Shown piece by piece: positions 16,265 to 25,130 of a stretch of 64,000 bases of DNA. How positions within the stretch are numbered: position 1 is the first letter of the stretch; each line of letters opens with the position of its first letter. The position numbers and the translations under genes were made by a program. The notes beneath the pieces were generated by a model that saw nothing but the letters and a program-made list of their open reading frames with translations, was not told the DNA's origin and did not search any database. Source of the stretch: an uncultured Ulvibacter sp. (GTDB taxonomy: Bacteria > Bacteroidota > Bacteroidia > Flavobacteriales > Flavobacteriaceae). The stretch lies in NCBI GenBank assembly GCA_913063405.1, contig CAJXZB010000001.1, positions 214,656 through 278,655 on the forward strand. The letters are read 5' to 3'.

Positions 16265-16741
16265 TTATTCGGTTTTAGAAAATTTCATTGTTATTTTAAA
16301 AGGCTTGCCATCAAGACTAACGGTTTGTTCCCATCGCATTGAGTTGTCATTTAATTGGGCTAATCTAACTCGAAACCCTTTGTTGTCCTCAGATTTATGT
16401 TTTGCACTCGTCGGTTTTAGCAGAAAATCATATAAGCCCGTTTCTTTATTCATTTCTTGAATCGAAAAAATAAAATCTCGGTCGCCAGTGGGACAATTTC
16501 CGTTGTTGACGGTATAAACTCCTGAATTGTTATTAGGAATAAAACGCCAAGTAGTTCCTTCAAAACACTCTCTAGAAGTGTCATTAAATATAGTTACAGT
16601 AAAGGTCCCTGCCTCGCTGTATGAAATTTCATCCAACGTCCAATAGCCCTTTAGGATTTTTTTTGATTCTTGTACCGTTTTTGGCACTGCACAAGCAAAT
16701 AGGAGCACCACCGCAACGATCATTAACGATAATTTTTTCAT
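16265..16741 (-). CDS. Lipocalin-like lipoprotein
   Basis: The protein is 158 residues from ATG 16741. An upstream in-frame start at 16846 would place unrelated sequence before a good signal peptide. The lipobox is VVLLFAC. The mature domain starts with the lipocalin-type LKGYWTLDEISY and has alternating strands consistent with a small beta-barrel. Such lipocalin-like lipoproteins are frequent in Bacteroidota; the ligand is unknown. It precedes the OmpA lipoprotein gene by two bases and shares its terminator. Confidence 0.78.
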   Translation of the reverse strand: MKKLSLMIVAVVLLFACAVPKTVQESKKILKGYWTLDEISYSEAGTFTVTIFNDTSRECFEGTTWRFIPNNNSGVYTVNNGNCPTGDRDFIFSIQEMNKETGLYDFLLKPTSAKHKSEDNKGFRVRLAQLNDNSMRWEQTVSLDGKPFKITMKFSKTE

Positions 16742-16955
16742 ATGATTATAAGGTTGTTTGTTTATATAGATAACATCTATATTTACTAAAGATAGCAATA
16801 ATAAAATAATATTCCGAATGTAGCTTGAGCATATAAGTAAGGTCAATGATAAACTAAAGAAGTTCGATTCATTTTTATTGCAATCGAATTTAATGCCAAA
16901 ATTATTCTAACCATCGATCGTATGGAAATAATTGGCTAAAATTTAACTCAAAGTG

Positions 16956-18962
16956 CTAATAGGCTAATAATTGAGATAAAGCATGTTTAAATTTATTCCT
17001 CGGAAGGTATTGTGCTTCCAATTGAGCCACGAATGGTATAGGTGTCTCCATACTAGCAACTCTTTTAATTGGCGCGTCTAATTGCTCGAAACAGTTTTCA
17101 GAAATAAGCGCCGAAATATCTGATGCAATCCCACCAAACATAGAGTCTTCCTGCAATATAATAACCTTTCCAGTCTTTTTTACGGAATCATAAATAGCAT
17201 CCGTATCTAAAGGGGCTAACGTTCGTAGATCAAGTAAATCAGCAGATATACCCTCCAATTCATCTAATGTATTTAATGCCCAATGAACACCAGCGCCATA
17301 GGTTATAATAGTGACATCTTTTCCTTCTTTTAAGACTGCCGCTTTACCCAAGGGTAAAGTGTAATAATCTGTTGGTACATCTTCCCGAATACTGCGATAC
17401 AAAGCCTTGTGTTCAAAAAAGAGTACAGGGTTTGGGTCTTCAATTGCAGTAGCCAAGAGACCTTTGGCATCATACGGAAATGCAGGATAAACTACTTTCA
17501 GCCCAGGGGTATGTGTAAACCACGCTTCATTCGTTTGACTATGAAAAGGCCCAGCCGCTACACCACCACCACAGGGCATTCTCACCACAACATCTGCGTT
17601 CTCTGCCCAACGATAGTGTGATTTAGCTAAATAGTTAATAATAGGGTTAAAACCAGAAGTTGCGAAGTCAGAAAATTGCATCTCCATTACCGCTTTGAAA
17701 CCGTTAATAGAGAGGCCCATGGCAGCAGAAACAATAGCAGATTCACAGATGGGAGTATTTCTAACACGATCCTTTCCAAAGGCTTTTACAAATCCTTCTG
17801 TAGCCTTAAATACACCGCCATATTCCGCCACATCTTGCCCCATAATTATGAGGTTCTTATGGCGCTCCATTGATTGTTTTAATCCAAGTGAAATAGCATC
17901 AATGAGGCGAAGCTCTTCAGAATTGTTAACTGGATTAACTTCTTGATAGTCAAACTCCTTAAATACATCATTTAATTCAGTGGTTTCATTTGGAATTATT
18001 GTAGGCTCAGAAAAAGCTATGTCTAGGTTCTTATCAATTTCATTTTTTATTTCAAGCTTATAAGTCTCGATTTTCTTTTCAGAAAGTATTCCTTCCGAAA
18101 GTAAATAATTTTCAAAATTTACTAGAGGATCCTTAGCCGCCCATTCTTCAATAAGTTCCTTTGGTACATACTTGGTACCACTCGCCTCCTCGTGTCCTCG
18201 CATTCTAAAGGTCTTGAATTCTAAAAGAACTGGTCGTGGATTCTTATGCATACTTTCCTTGAGCTCTTTCACTTTAGAATATACCTCAAGTACATTGTTC
18301 CCGTCTATGATGTGAGCTTCCATTCCATAACCCTTACCACGATCTGCTAAGTTCTCACAGTTATATTGTTCCTTAGTAGGTGTAGAAAGTCCGTAGCCAT
18401 TGTTCTCAATACAAAAAAGTACTGGTAATTGCCAAACCGATGCCACGTTAAGAGCCTCATGAATATCTCCTTCACTTGTACCACCTTCACCCGTGAAAAC
18501 TGCACATACTTTATTGTTATTTTTTAATTTGTTTGCAAGTGCTATTCCATCTGCAACTCCAAATTGAGGACCGAGATGAGAAATCATCCCGATGATATTA
18601 AATTCTTGAGTGCCGAAATGAAAACTACGATCTCGACCTTTAGTAAAACCATTTGCCTTTCCCTGCCATTGCGAAAACAGCCGGTAGAGTGGAATCTCTC
18701 TGGTAGTAAAAACTCCCAAGTTTCTATGCATAGGCAAGATGTATTCATCTTTATCTAGGACGGAAGTAACACCAATTGAAATGGCCTCTTGGCCTATTCC
18801 ACTAAACCATTTGGATATTTTTCCCTGACGAAGAAGAATCAACATCTTTTCCTCAATAAGACGAGGCTTGAGCATTGCTTTGTATAAGGAAATGAGAGTA
18901 TTATCGTCCAATTTATGATTGCTATAATCGAAATGGATGTCAGAAGCTGTTTGGGATTTCAT
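16956..18962 (-). CDS. 2-oxoacid dehydrogenase E1, alpha and beta subunits fused (branched-chain type)
   Basis: A single 668-residue chain joins E1-alpha (about 15-330) and E1-beta (about 350-668). The alpha part has the thiamine-diphosphate motif GEGGTSEGDIHEALN through to ENNGYG, and the beta part has MGQDVAEYGGVFKATEGF and MPCGGGVAAGPFHSQ. Fused E1 of this kind decarboxylates branched-chain 2-oxoacids, and possibly pyruvate, and feeds acyl groups to a lipoyl E2; no E2 or E3 gene lies nearby. In this group the products prime iso-fatty-acid synthesis. The gene is monocistronic with a clear promoter and a decayed, gene-free 3' side. Confidence 0.9.
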   Translation of the reverse strand: MKSQTASDIHFDYSNHKLDDNTLISLYKAMLKPRLIEEKMLILLRQGKISKWFSGIGQEAISIGVTSVLDKDEYILPMHRNLGVFTTREIPLYRLFSQWQGKANGFTKGRDRSFHFGTQEFNIIGMISHLGPQFGVADGIALANKLKNNNKVCAVFTGEGGTSEGDIHEALNVASVWQLPVLFCIENNGYGLSTPTKEQYNCENLADRGKGYGMEAHIIDGNNVLEVYSKVKELKESMHKNPRPVLLEFKTFRMRGHEEASGTKYVPKELIEEWAAKDPLVNFENYLLSEGILSEKKIETYKLEIKNEIDKNLDIAFSEPTIIPNETTELNDVFKEFDYQEVNPVNNSEELRLIDAISLGLKQSMERHKNLIIMGQDVAEYGGVFKATEGFVKAFGKDRVRNTPICESAIVSAAMGLSINGFKAVMEMQFSDFATSGFNPIINYLAKSHYRWAENADVVVRMPCGGGVAAGPFHSQTNEAWFTHTPGLKVVYPAFPYDAKGLLATAIEDPNPVLFFEHKALYRSIREDVPTDYYTLPLGKAAVLKEGKDVTIITYGAGVHWALNTLDELEGISADLLDLRTLAPLDTDAIYDSVKKTGKVIILQEDSMFGGIASDISALISENCFEQLDAPIKRVASMETPIPFVAQLEAQYLPRNKFKHALSQLLAY

Positions 18963-18981
18963 ATACTTGATTTACTAAATT

Positions 18982-19010
18982 CAAAATTAGAAAAAAACCC
19001 AGTGTGACAA
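18982..19010 (-). promoter_or_regulatory. E1 dehydrogenase promoter
   Basis: On the minus strand TTG (19008-19010), an 18-base spacer and TAATTTTG (18982-18989) fit the Bacteroidota consensus. The start codon at 18962 follows after a leader of only about a dozen bases. Confidence 0.6.
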
Positions 19011-19086
19011 AGTAATTAAACAGTTTTTTTAAGCTAAGTAAAAACGACCATATTTTGGTATATTTGTAATATTAAAATGAATCGTT

Positions 19087-20037
19087 ATGAACAATATACC
19101 AAGTGTTGATCTAGCCGATTTCCTTTCGGATAATCCAAATAGAAAACAGAAATTCGCTAGCGAAATTGGACGGGCATATGAAGAAATAGGTTTTGTGTCT
19201 TTAAAGAATCACTTTTTGAGTGATGATCTGGTGGGTGGCCTATATAAAGAAGTTAAGTCGTTTTTTGCGCTACCCGTTGAAACGAAAAAGGCCTACGAGA
19301 TAGAAGGTTTAGGTGGTCAAAGGGGATATGTGTCCTTTGGAAAAGAACATGCTAAGGGTAAGAAAGAAGGTGATTTAAAAGAGTTTTGGCACTTTGGGCA
19401 AGAGTCCGAAGCCGATACAAATTTGGATGAAGAATATCCTGAAAATGTTATGGTTAATGAGCTTTCCAATTTCAATGAAACAGGAATGAAAGCGTATAGA
19501 ATGCTAGAAAAAACAGGAATTTATGTGCTCAGGGCTTTGGCCCTTTATATTGGTTTAGATGAATTTTATTTTGATCATTGGGCAACCAATGGGAATAGTA
19601 TTTTACGTCCTATTCACTACCCTCCTATTACCGAAGAACCTAAAGGAGCTGTTCGAGCGGGTGCTCATGGTGATATTAATCTAATTACATTGTTGATGGG
19701 GGCTTCTTCTGGTGGATTGCAAGTCCTTCGGAAAGATGGAGAATGGATTGATGCTATTCCTGAAGAAGATGAATTGGTGATAAATGTAGGTGATATGCTT
19801 GAAAGACATACTAATAATAAATTGCGCTCAACCATTCATAGAGTGATAAATCCTCCAAAAGAACAATGGGGAAGCCCTCGTTATTCGATCCCATTTTTTA
19901 TGCACCCTCGTGGCGATATGAAGTTAGATTGCCTTGAAGCCTGTATAGATGATACTAATCCTAAAGCTTTTGATGATATAACAGCAGGACAGTTTTTACA
20001 CCAACGTTTGGTAGAAATTGGATTAATAAAGAAATAA
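19087..20037 (+). CDS. Isopenicillin-N-synthase-like 2-oxoglutarate/Fe(II) oxygenase
   Basis: The protein has 316 residues. The N-terminal DIOX_N part includes EIGFVSLKNHF. The jelly-roll core has the iron ligands H194 and D196 (GAHGDINLITLL) and H251 (STIHRVINPP), plus the R265-x-S267 pair (RYSIPFF) that holds 2-oxoglutarate or substrate. The family oxidises small molecules; the substrate is unknown. A TATATTTG box lies at 19059-19066 with no good TTG. The start is supported by the immediate IPSVDLADF opening typical of the family. It leads a group continuing with SUI1, a nucleoside phosphorylase and a solute-binding-like protein. Confidence 0.88.
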   Translation: MNNIPSVDLADFLSDNPNRKQKFASEIGRAYEEIGFVSLKNHFLSDDLVGGLYKEVKSFFALPVETKKAYEIEGLGGQRGYVSFGKEHAKGKKEGDLKEFWHFGQESEADTNLDEEYPENVMVNELSNFNETGMKAYRMLEKTGIYVLRALALYIGLDEFYFDHWATNGNSILRPIHYPPITEEPKGAVRAGAHGDINLITLLMGASSGGLQVLRKDGEWIDAIPEEDELVINVGDMLERHTNNKLRSTIHRVINPPKEQWGSPRYSIPFFMHPRGDMKLDCLEACIDDTNPKAFDDITAGQFLHQRLVEIGLIKK

Positions 20038-20160
20038 TTAATGGACAAGTAGTACTCGGGTAATTGCCGGATTGAAAGCCTATTTAGAACATAATATCGA
20101 ATTAAACTTAGTAGCGGACCGCTACCCTCTTCAATTGGGAGAGCATTAAAGATATATTTA

Positions 20161-20487
20161 TTGGATTTACAAGATCAACTTAAAAATTTATTTCCAGATC
20201 ATACACCTGGTGATGAGCCAGTGACAAAGGCAGATACTTCTCTTTGGTTGCAGGAAGACCCGCTTATTTGCAAATATGAAAAGCGGAAAGGAAAACCTAT
20301 TACCATTATCGAAGGTTATACAGGGGTCGATTCAGATTTTAAACAATTGGCAAGGGAAATAAAACAACTTCTGAGTGTTGGTGGAAGTTTTAAAAATGAG
20401 CAAATCATAATTCAAGGAGATTATCGAGATAGGATCATGAAATTTCTTCAGGATAAGGGCTTTAAAACAAAACGAGTTGGTGGATAG
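20161..20487 (+). CDS. SUI1/eIF1-like translation factor (YciH type)
   Basis: The protein is 108 residues with a TTG start at 20161; no in-frame ATG exists upstream. The SUI1 fold is shown by RKGKPITIIEGYTGVD, FKQLAREIKQLLSVGGSFKN and IIIQGDYRDRIMKFLQDKGF. Bacterial YciH-like proteins bind the 30S subunit near the P site and can influence initiation fidelity; the physiological role is poorly defined. The 123 bases upstream hold an open frame without a start codon (residues like RVIAGLKAYLEHNIELNLV), perhaps a gene remnant. The end overlaps the next gene by 11 bases. Confidence 0.88.
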   Translation: MDLQDQLKNLFPDHTPGDEPVTKADTSLWLQEDPLICKYEKRKGKPITIIEGYTGVDSDFKQLAREIKQLLSVGGSFKNEQIIIQGDYRDRIMKFLQDKGFKTKRVGG

Positions 20488-21376
20488 AAAGAAAGCTTTG
20501 TTAAATAAACCGTTGGCATTAAGTGAATTTATTCTAAATCCAGATGGAAGTATTTATCACTTAAATCTAAGGCCTGAAGATATCGCATCTACGATTATTA
20601 CTGTTGGGGACCCAGATAGAGTCGAAGATATTTCGAAATACTTCGATACAATAGAAGTGAAGCGGCACAGACGTGAATTTAAGACCCACACAGGGACTTA
20701 TAAAGGAAAAAGAATTACGGTTATTTCTACTGGAATAGGTACAGATAATATTGATATTGTTTTCAATGAATTGGATGCCTTGGTGAATGTTGATTTTGAG
20801 AGTCGAACGATAAAAGAGAAGTTGATCTCTCTAGACTTAATTAGGATAGGAACCTCTGGGGCGATCCAGGGAAATATTCCAATTGATAGTTTGTTGATAA
20901 GTGAGGCAGCTATCGGATTTGATTCGTTGCTTCGATTTTACGAAAATGTTTCTTTTTTGGACACCGATTTTTCAGAAGCCTTTATGAAACATACAAACTG
21001 GAGTATGGATAAATCATCGCCTTACGTGGTTAATGCAGATGATCAATTGATCGATTTGTTTTCTTCAGAGAGAATAATAAAAGGAATAACGGCAACAAAT
21101 GTTGGATTCTATGGACCTCAAGGAAGGATACTTCGTCTTGGATTGCAGGACTCGCAGTTAAATGATAAAATTGGATCCTTCGAATATAAAGAAAGAAAAG
21201 TAACTAATCTGGAAATGGAGACTTCCGGAATTTATGGGATGGCAAAACTATTAGGACATCGGGCAATATCATTGAATGCTATTTTGGCAAATAGAGCCAA
21301 TTTAACGTTTAGTAGTAAACCCAATGAAACACTAGACAAATTAATACAATATACACTAAGTTGCTTAGTAGCATGA
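20477..21376 (+). CDS. Nucleoside phosphorylase (uridine/purine phosphorylase superfamily)
   Basis: The product is 299 residues if started at TTG 20477; GTG at 20480 is one codon later. Family features are TVGDPDRVEDISKYFD (phosphate loop), STGIGTDNIDIVFNEL, RIGTSGAIQ, and EMETSGIYGMAKLLGHRAIS, whose Glu-Met-Glu binds the ribose. It would split nucleosides into base and ribose-1-phosphate in the cytoplasm. The base preference is not predictable. It overlaps sui1 at its start and the next gene by ATGA at its end, so the three are translationally linked. Confidence 0.88.
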   Translation: MVDRKKALLNKPLALSEFILNPDGSIYHLNLRPEDIASTIITVGDPDRVEDISKYFDTIEVKRHRREFKTHTGTYKGKRITVISTGIGTDNIDIVFNELDALVNVDFESRTIKEKLISLDLIRIGTSGAIQGNIPIDSLLISEAAIGFDSLLRFYENVSFLDTDFSEAFMKHTNWSMDKSSPYVVNADDQLIDLFSSERIIKGITATNVGFYGPQGRILRLGLQDSQLNDKIGSFEYKERKVTNLEMETSGIYGMAKLLGHRAISLNAILANRANLTFSSKPNETLDKLIQYTLSCLVA

Positions 21377-22236
21377 AGAACTTGAAAATCGGCGGAGTGC
21401 CAGAACATTTTAACCTGCCTTGGTATTTGACCCTTCGAAATAAAGAGTATACCGATGAGGGTATTAATTTACGTTGGAAGGACTATTCTGGTGGCACAGG
21501 TCAAATGTGTAAGGCCTTGAGAGATAAGGAGATCGACATGGCGGTCATTCTAACCGAAGGAATTGTGCGTGATATCATAAATGGAAATGAATGCAAGATT
21601 GTTCAAGTATTTGTTGAATCGCCATTAATTTGGGGAATTCATGTTGCAAATAATTCGGATTATAAAAAGATAAAGGATTTAAGGGGTACGAAGGCTGCGA
21701 TTAGCAGGTACGGCTCTGGATCACATCTTATGGCGTATGTAAATGCCGAAAGCAATGGATGGGATGCTGAAAAGGATCTAGACTTCGAGGTAATCAATAA
21801 CCTTGAAGGTGCAATAGAAAGCTTGCCAAAAGGTGAAGGCGATTATTTTATGTGGGAGAAGTTTATGACAAAGCCGCAAGTGGATAATGGCACTTTTCGT
21901 TTGGTCGGTGAATGCCCAACTCCTTGGCCCTGTTTTGTAATCACGGTTCGAAATGAGGTTTTAGAAGAAGACGCAGAAAGTGTACAAAAAATTATCGAGA
22001 TAATAAATACTACTACCACAGATTTTAAAAATATTCCATCTATAGATCAAATGATAGCTAATAGATATAGCCAAAAGCTAGAAGATGTTCAAGAATGGCT
22101 GTCCTTAACTGAATGGAGTCAAAAACAGCTATCTATTGAACAAGTTAATTTGGTTCAAAATCAATTATTAAAATTAAGCTTGATATTAAAAAAAGTGCCA
22201 GCTCACCAATTAATAGCATTGCCAAAAAAATCTTAA
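21373..22236 (+). CDS. Solute-binding-like protein (TauA/SsuA/NMT1 fold) without signal peptide
   Basis: The protein is 287 residues from ATG 21373, whose ATGA overlaps the stop of the phosphorylase gene; that overlap decides the start. It resembles type 2 periplasmic binding proteins of the nitrate/sulfonate/thiamine-precursor kind: LKIGGVPEHFNLPWYL, a KDYSGGTGQMCKAL segment, GTKAAISRYGSGSHLMAY, and TPWPCFVITVRNEVL. No export signal or lipobox is present, so it should stay in the cytoplasm. No ABC permease lies nearby. It may act as a ligand sensor or an enzyme, such as the THI5-like group. Its stop overlaps the stop of the convergent gene. Confidence 0.8.
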   Translation: MKNLKIGGVPEHFNLPWYLTLRNKEYTDEGINLRWKDYSGGTGQMCKALRDKEIDMAVILTEGIVRDIINGNECKIVQVFVESPLIWGIHVANNSDYKKIKDLRGTKAAISRYGSGSHLMAYVNAESNGWDAEKDLDFEVINNLEGAIESLPKGEGDYFMWEKFMTKPQVDNGTFRLVGECPTPWPCFVITVRNEVLEEDAESVQKIIEIINTTTTDFKNIPSIDQMIANRYSQKLEDVQEWLSLTEWSQKQLSIEQVNLVQNQLLKLSLILKKVPAHQLIALPKKS

Positions 22237-24746
22237 TTCATCTTAATTATTTTCTTAGTTACCGTCCCATAATCATTAGATACTTTTACAAAATAAATCC
22301 CATTCTCGATATATGACAAATCTATTTCGTGTGTATTTTCCTGATTGGTTGCATCAATTTCTTTAATTAACTTTCCATTCATATTATAAATAGAAATTTT
22401 ATCTAATAATGTGTCTTGCGCATTTACCAAAAACTTTCCTGTAGTTGGGTTTGGATATACAGTAAAGTAAGTCTCGCTGTTCATAGAAGTATCAAAGTCG
22501 TTATAACCTAAAATTATTTCATTGTCACCGATTGGATCATTTCCAAATGAAATTAAATGACTCGCCACAATAAGGTGAGGATTAAATCCAGCATTACAAT
22601 CTGAACAAGTAGTTCCAGTTTCACAATCGGGATTGTTAGGATGACAATAATCAACATAATCCTCGTCAAATATATAGTCTAGTTGCATATTACTCGAAGT
22701 GTCTATACTTGGCAAATCAAAATCGAACCAGGGAGCGATACTCCCGGGACACCAACCTGCCCTATCATAGAACCAAGTTCCATTTTGTGGTTGACAACCA
22801 TCAGGATTAGGATCACAATCCAACCAATTATCTTGTTCAAAAGTAGTTACCCCATCCACCCAGATATTGTGAATATCATGATGGAATTCAGCCGCATTTC
22901 CTGTATTTAAATTACCCCATCCATGTCCAGTAGAAACCATCTTTATTCTAGCAGATTCTACATTATCATCATAATCAATTTCATATTCTTCGCAAGGTTG
23001 AAGGTTCCCCAAATCTCCAAAAGCATAAGTGTCATTCCAGAGATTATCAACCCTAGAATAATTGTATGTTGGAGTTCCGGCTTGATAATCTAAGTTAAGG
23101 CTATATAAAAATCCATTTCCTTGAGTTCCTAATGAAAATCTAAATACTACGGTACCCTGTAGTAAAGACATAAAATCTGTAAGATCAACTTGGTGATCAC
23201 AGGCAACGCCATATGGAGTAAGGTATCGAATAATTTCGTGCCACTGACCATCATGTCCTTGTAACTGAACACTGGAAACTCTGTCCCAGGGATCACAACC
23301 TCCCGATGGACATTCAATAATTAAATTTCCGATAATACTATCAATGGCTCCCATATAACTTGGAAGTGTTACCTCTACATCTTCATAAACAATATCTGCA
23401 TTAAGCCAAACATCGGTGGCTGCTTCAACAGAAACATTCTGTGCTGTACTCACGATAGATATAGAAACATTTTCAATACTAGAGTATCCATAATTGTTGG
23501 TTCCCGTTAATGTAATATTTTGATTTCCATACTGAACGGGTGTCCACCAGCCTGTATAGCGTCCATTTTCGTGATTAGCTAAGGTAACAATGTCACCATT
23601 AATTGATAGCTCAACAACATCCACGGAAAAGATATCTGGATATTCAATCGAAGCTTCTAACGCAATAGGTATTGGCCCTAATGAAGGAACCATTACATCT
23701 CCAGGTGTAGGATTTAACATGGTTAATACTGGTAACACTAGTGTTTCATCTAAAACAAAGAAGGAAGAAAAAACATCTTCCGCTGGATCAAAAGTACTAT
23801 CTCCAGGTTGACTTGCCTTTATAATAACTTCACCTTCAGTTCCAGATAATGTAACAGTATTTCCTGCAACCGATGCAGGACCTGACTCTATAATATATGA
23901 TATAGGCAAACCTGAGCTTGCATAAGCTTCTAAATCAAAAGGAGCAGTCGAAATAACTTTATTTCCAATTACAGGAAAATTAATGGTTTGAAAACCTGGC
24001 TCCAAATCACCCCCAAAATTAGAAGTATCTCCCATTAAGGAAAAATTGACTAATAAAGCATCTGTTTCTTCCCCTCCTATTTCAGAAAATAAATGCGTGA
24101 TAAATGTATTATCATCACCCGGAATACCTTGATTAAACTTATAATATGCTAACAGCCCAGCTTCATTTCCTGCCAATTCATTAGCAATCATATTTTGTAT
24201 TTCACTTTGATTTAAGGCGGTGTTCCACATTGATATTTCATCTACCCTACCTTTAAAAATAAAATTACCAGCCGAACTAAGACTTTTACCAATTGCAAAG
24301 GGTTTATCCACTCCCGCAAAGGTGCCATTTGCACTAGTCGAACCTATAGAAACTCCGTCAATAAATAATTCGATGTCACTTCCATTGTATATCCAAGCAA
24401 TGTGCTGCCAAGTCTCTGCCACAATACTTCCAGCTGGTGCTACAACCTGAAACAAAACTCCATTAATAATTAACCTACATTCTATAATACCATTGGATAA
24501 TTGAATTAAGTAGATTGAGTCACCTGTTCCTCCTCCTCTAATTCCCATCATACCACCTCCGTATATTAATTCGTCCGTATAAAACCAACCGGCCAATGAT
24601 ACTTGATTAGCACCATTTAAAAGAACTCCTCCATCTTCCAATGAGACATAATCATCTACTCCATCGAAATGCAAATATTGATTCGTTTGCCCACTCAGGG
24701 AGGCATTTAGTAAAAAGAGAATTGTAAAAAAGTAAAGTGTTTTCAT
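22233..24746 (-). CDS. Secreted PNGase F-like glycopeptidase with LamG domain and T9SS sorting domain
   Basis: The protein is 837 residues with an N-terminal signal peptide (about 1-20). A LamG/concanavalin-like domain lies at about 22-210 (WFYTDELIYGGGMMGI, FIDGVSIGSTSANGTF). Linker beta-domains follow, and a region at about 440-720 strongly resembles peptide-N-glycosidase F. Shared motifs are CDPWDRVSSVQLQGHDGQWHE, which contains the aspartate used for catalysis in PNGase F, then VDLTDFMSLLQGTVVF, STGHGWG and DRAGWCPGS. The last ~80 residues form a type IX sorting domain (YFTVYPNPTTGKF, then KKIIKMN). It would cut N-glycans from glycoproteins outside the cell. It stands alone, and its stop overlaps that of the facing gene. 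Confidence 0.87.
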   Translation of the reverse strand: MKTLYFFTILFLLNASLSGQTNQYLHFDGVDDYVSLEDGGVLLNGANQVSLAGWFYTDELIYGGGMMGIRGGGTGDSIYLIQLSNGIIECRLIINGVLFQVVAPAGSIVAETWQHIAWIYNGSDIELFIDGVSIGSTSANGTFAGVDKPFAIGKSLSSAGNFIFKGRVDEISMWNTALNQSEIQNMIANELAGNEAGLLAYYKFNQGIPGDDNTFITHLFSEIGGEETDALLVNFSLMGDTSNFGGDLEPGFQTINFPVIGNKVISTAPFDLEAYASSGLPISYIIESGPASVAGNTVTLSGTEGEVIIKASQPGDSTFDPAEDVFSSFFVLDETLVLPVLTMLNPTPGDVMVPSLGPIPIALEASIEYPDIFSVDVVELSINGDIVTLANHENGRYTGWWTPVQYGNQNITLTGTNNYGYSSIENVSISIVSTAQNVSVEAATDVWLNADIVYEDVEVTLPSYMGAIDSIIGNLIIECPSGGCDPWDRVSSVQLQGHDGQWHEIIRYLTPYGVACDHQVDLTDFMSLLQGTVVFRFSLGTQGNGFLYSLNLDYQAGTPTYNYSRVDNLWNDTYAFGDLGNLQPCEEYEIDYDDNVESARIKMVSTGHGWGNLNTGNAAEFHHDIHNIWVDGVTTFEQDNWLDCDPNPDGCQPQNGTWFYDRAGWCPGSIAPWFDFDLPSIDTSSNMQLDYIFDEDYVDYCHPNNPDCETGTTCSDCNAGFNPHLIVASHLISFGNDPIGDNEIILGYNDFDTSMNSETYFTVYPNPTTGKFLVNAQDTLLDKISIYNMNGKLIKEIDATNQENTHEIDLSYIENGIYFVKVSNDYGTVTKKIIKMN

Positions 24747-25130
24747 AATATAATTCTTTAGTAGTCTTTGTACTTAACAAAATACAAAAAAATCAAAGAT
24801 TGAGTTAATATTAATTCCTTAAAATATCATACAAATAATTCGATTGGGGCTTATTTTCAAAATCAGCTTTAATATTAGATCGAAACCTAAACTTCAGAAA
24901 AACAAGCTCTTATATATTTTTTTATTTTTTATTATCTAATTACGCAACCCTTTAAAAATTCTTGCATCTTTATTCTATAAAACAGTAAGTATTATGACAA
25001 TATTTTTAATCATTTTAGGGGTCTTACTCCTTACCAACTTTCTTTTATTAGAGTTTAGTTGTAATGATGCTACCGAAGCAGAGGTACCAGAAGAAGAATA
25101 GAAGTTCAACTCCCCTATTGTCTTTTTCAA
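24747..25130. other. Intergenic stretch with one small gene
   Basis: The AT-rich 5' region of the PNGase-like gene occupies 24747-24990 without recognisable sites. The only coding signal is the 35-codon frame at 24994-25101, listed separately. Confidence 0.6.
24994..25101 (+). CDS. Small single-pass membrane protein, 35 residues
   Basis: ATG 24994 to TAG 25101 encodes one hydrophobic helix (MTIFLIILGVLLLTNFLLLE) followed by FSCNDATEAEVPEEE. The tidy helix plus acidic tail argues for a real gene rather than a chance frame. It lies alone between the PNGase-like gene and ung. Its function is unknown. Confidence 0.55.
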   Translation: MTIFLIILGVLLLTNFLLLEFSCNDATEAEVPEEE

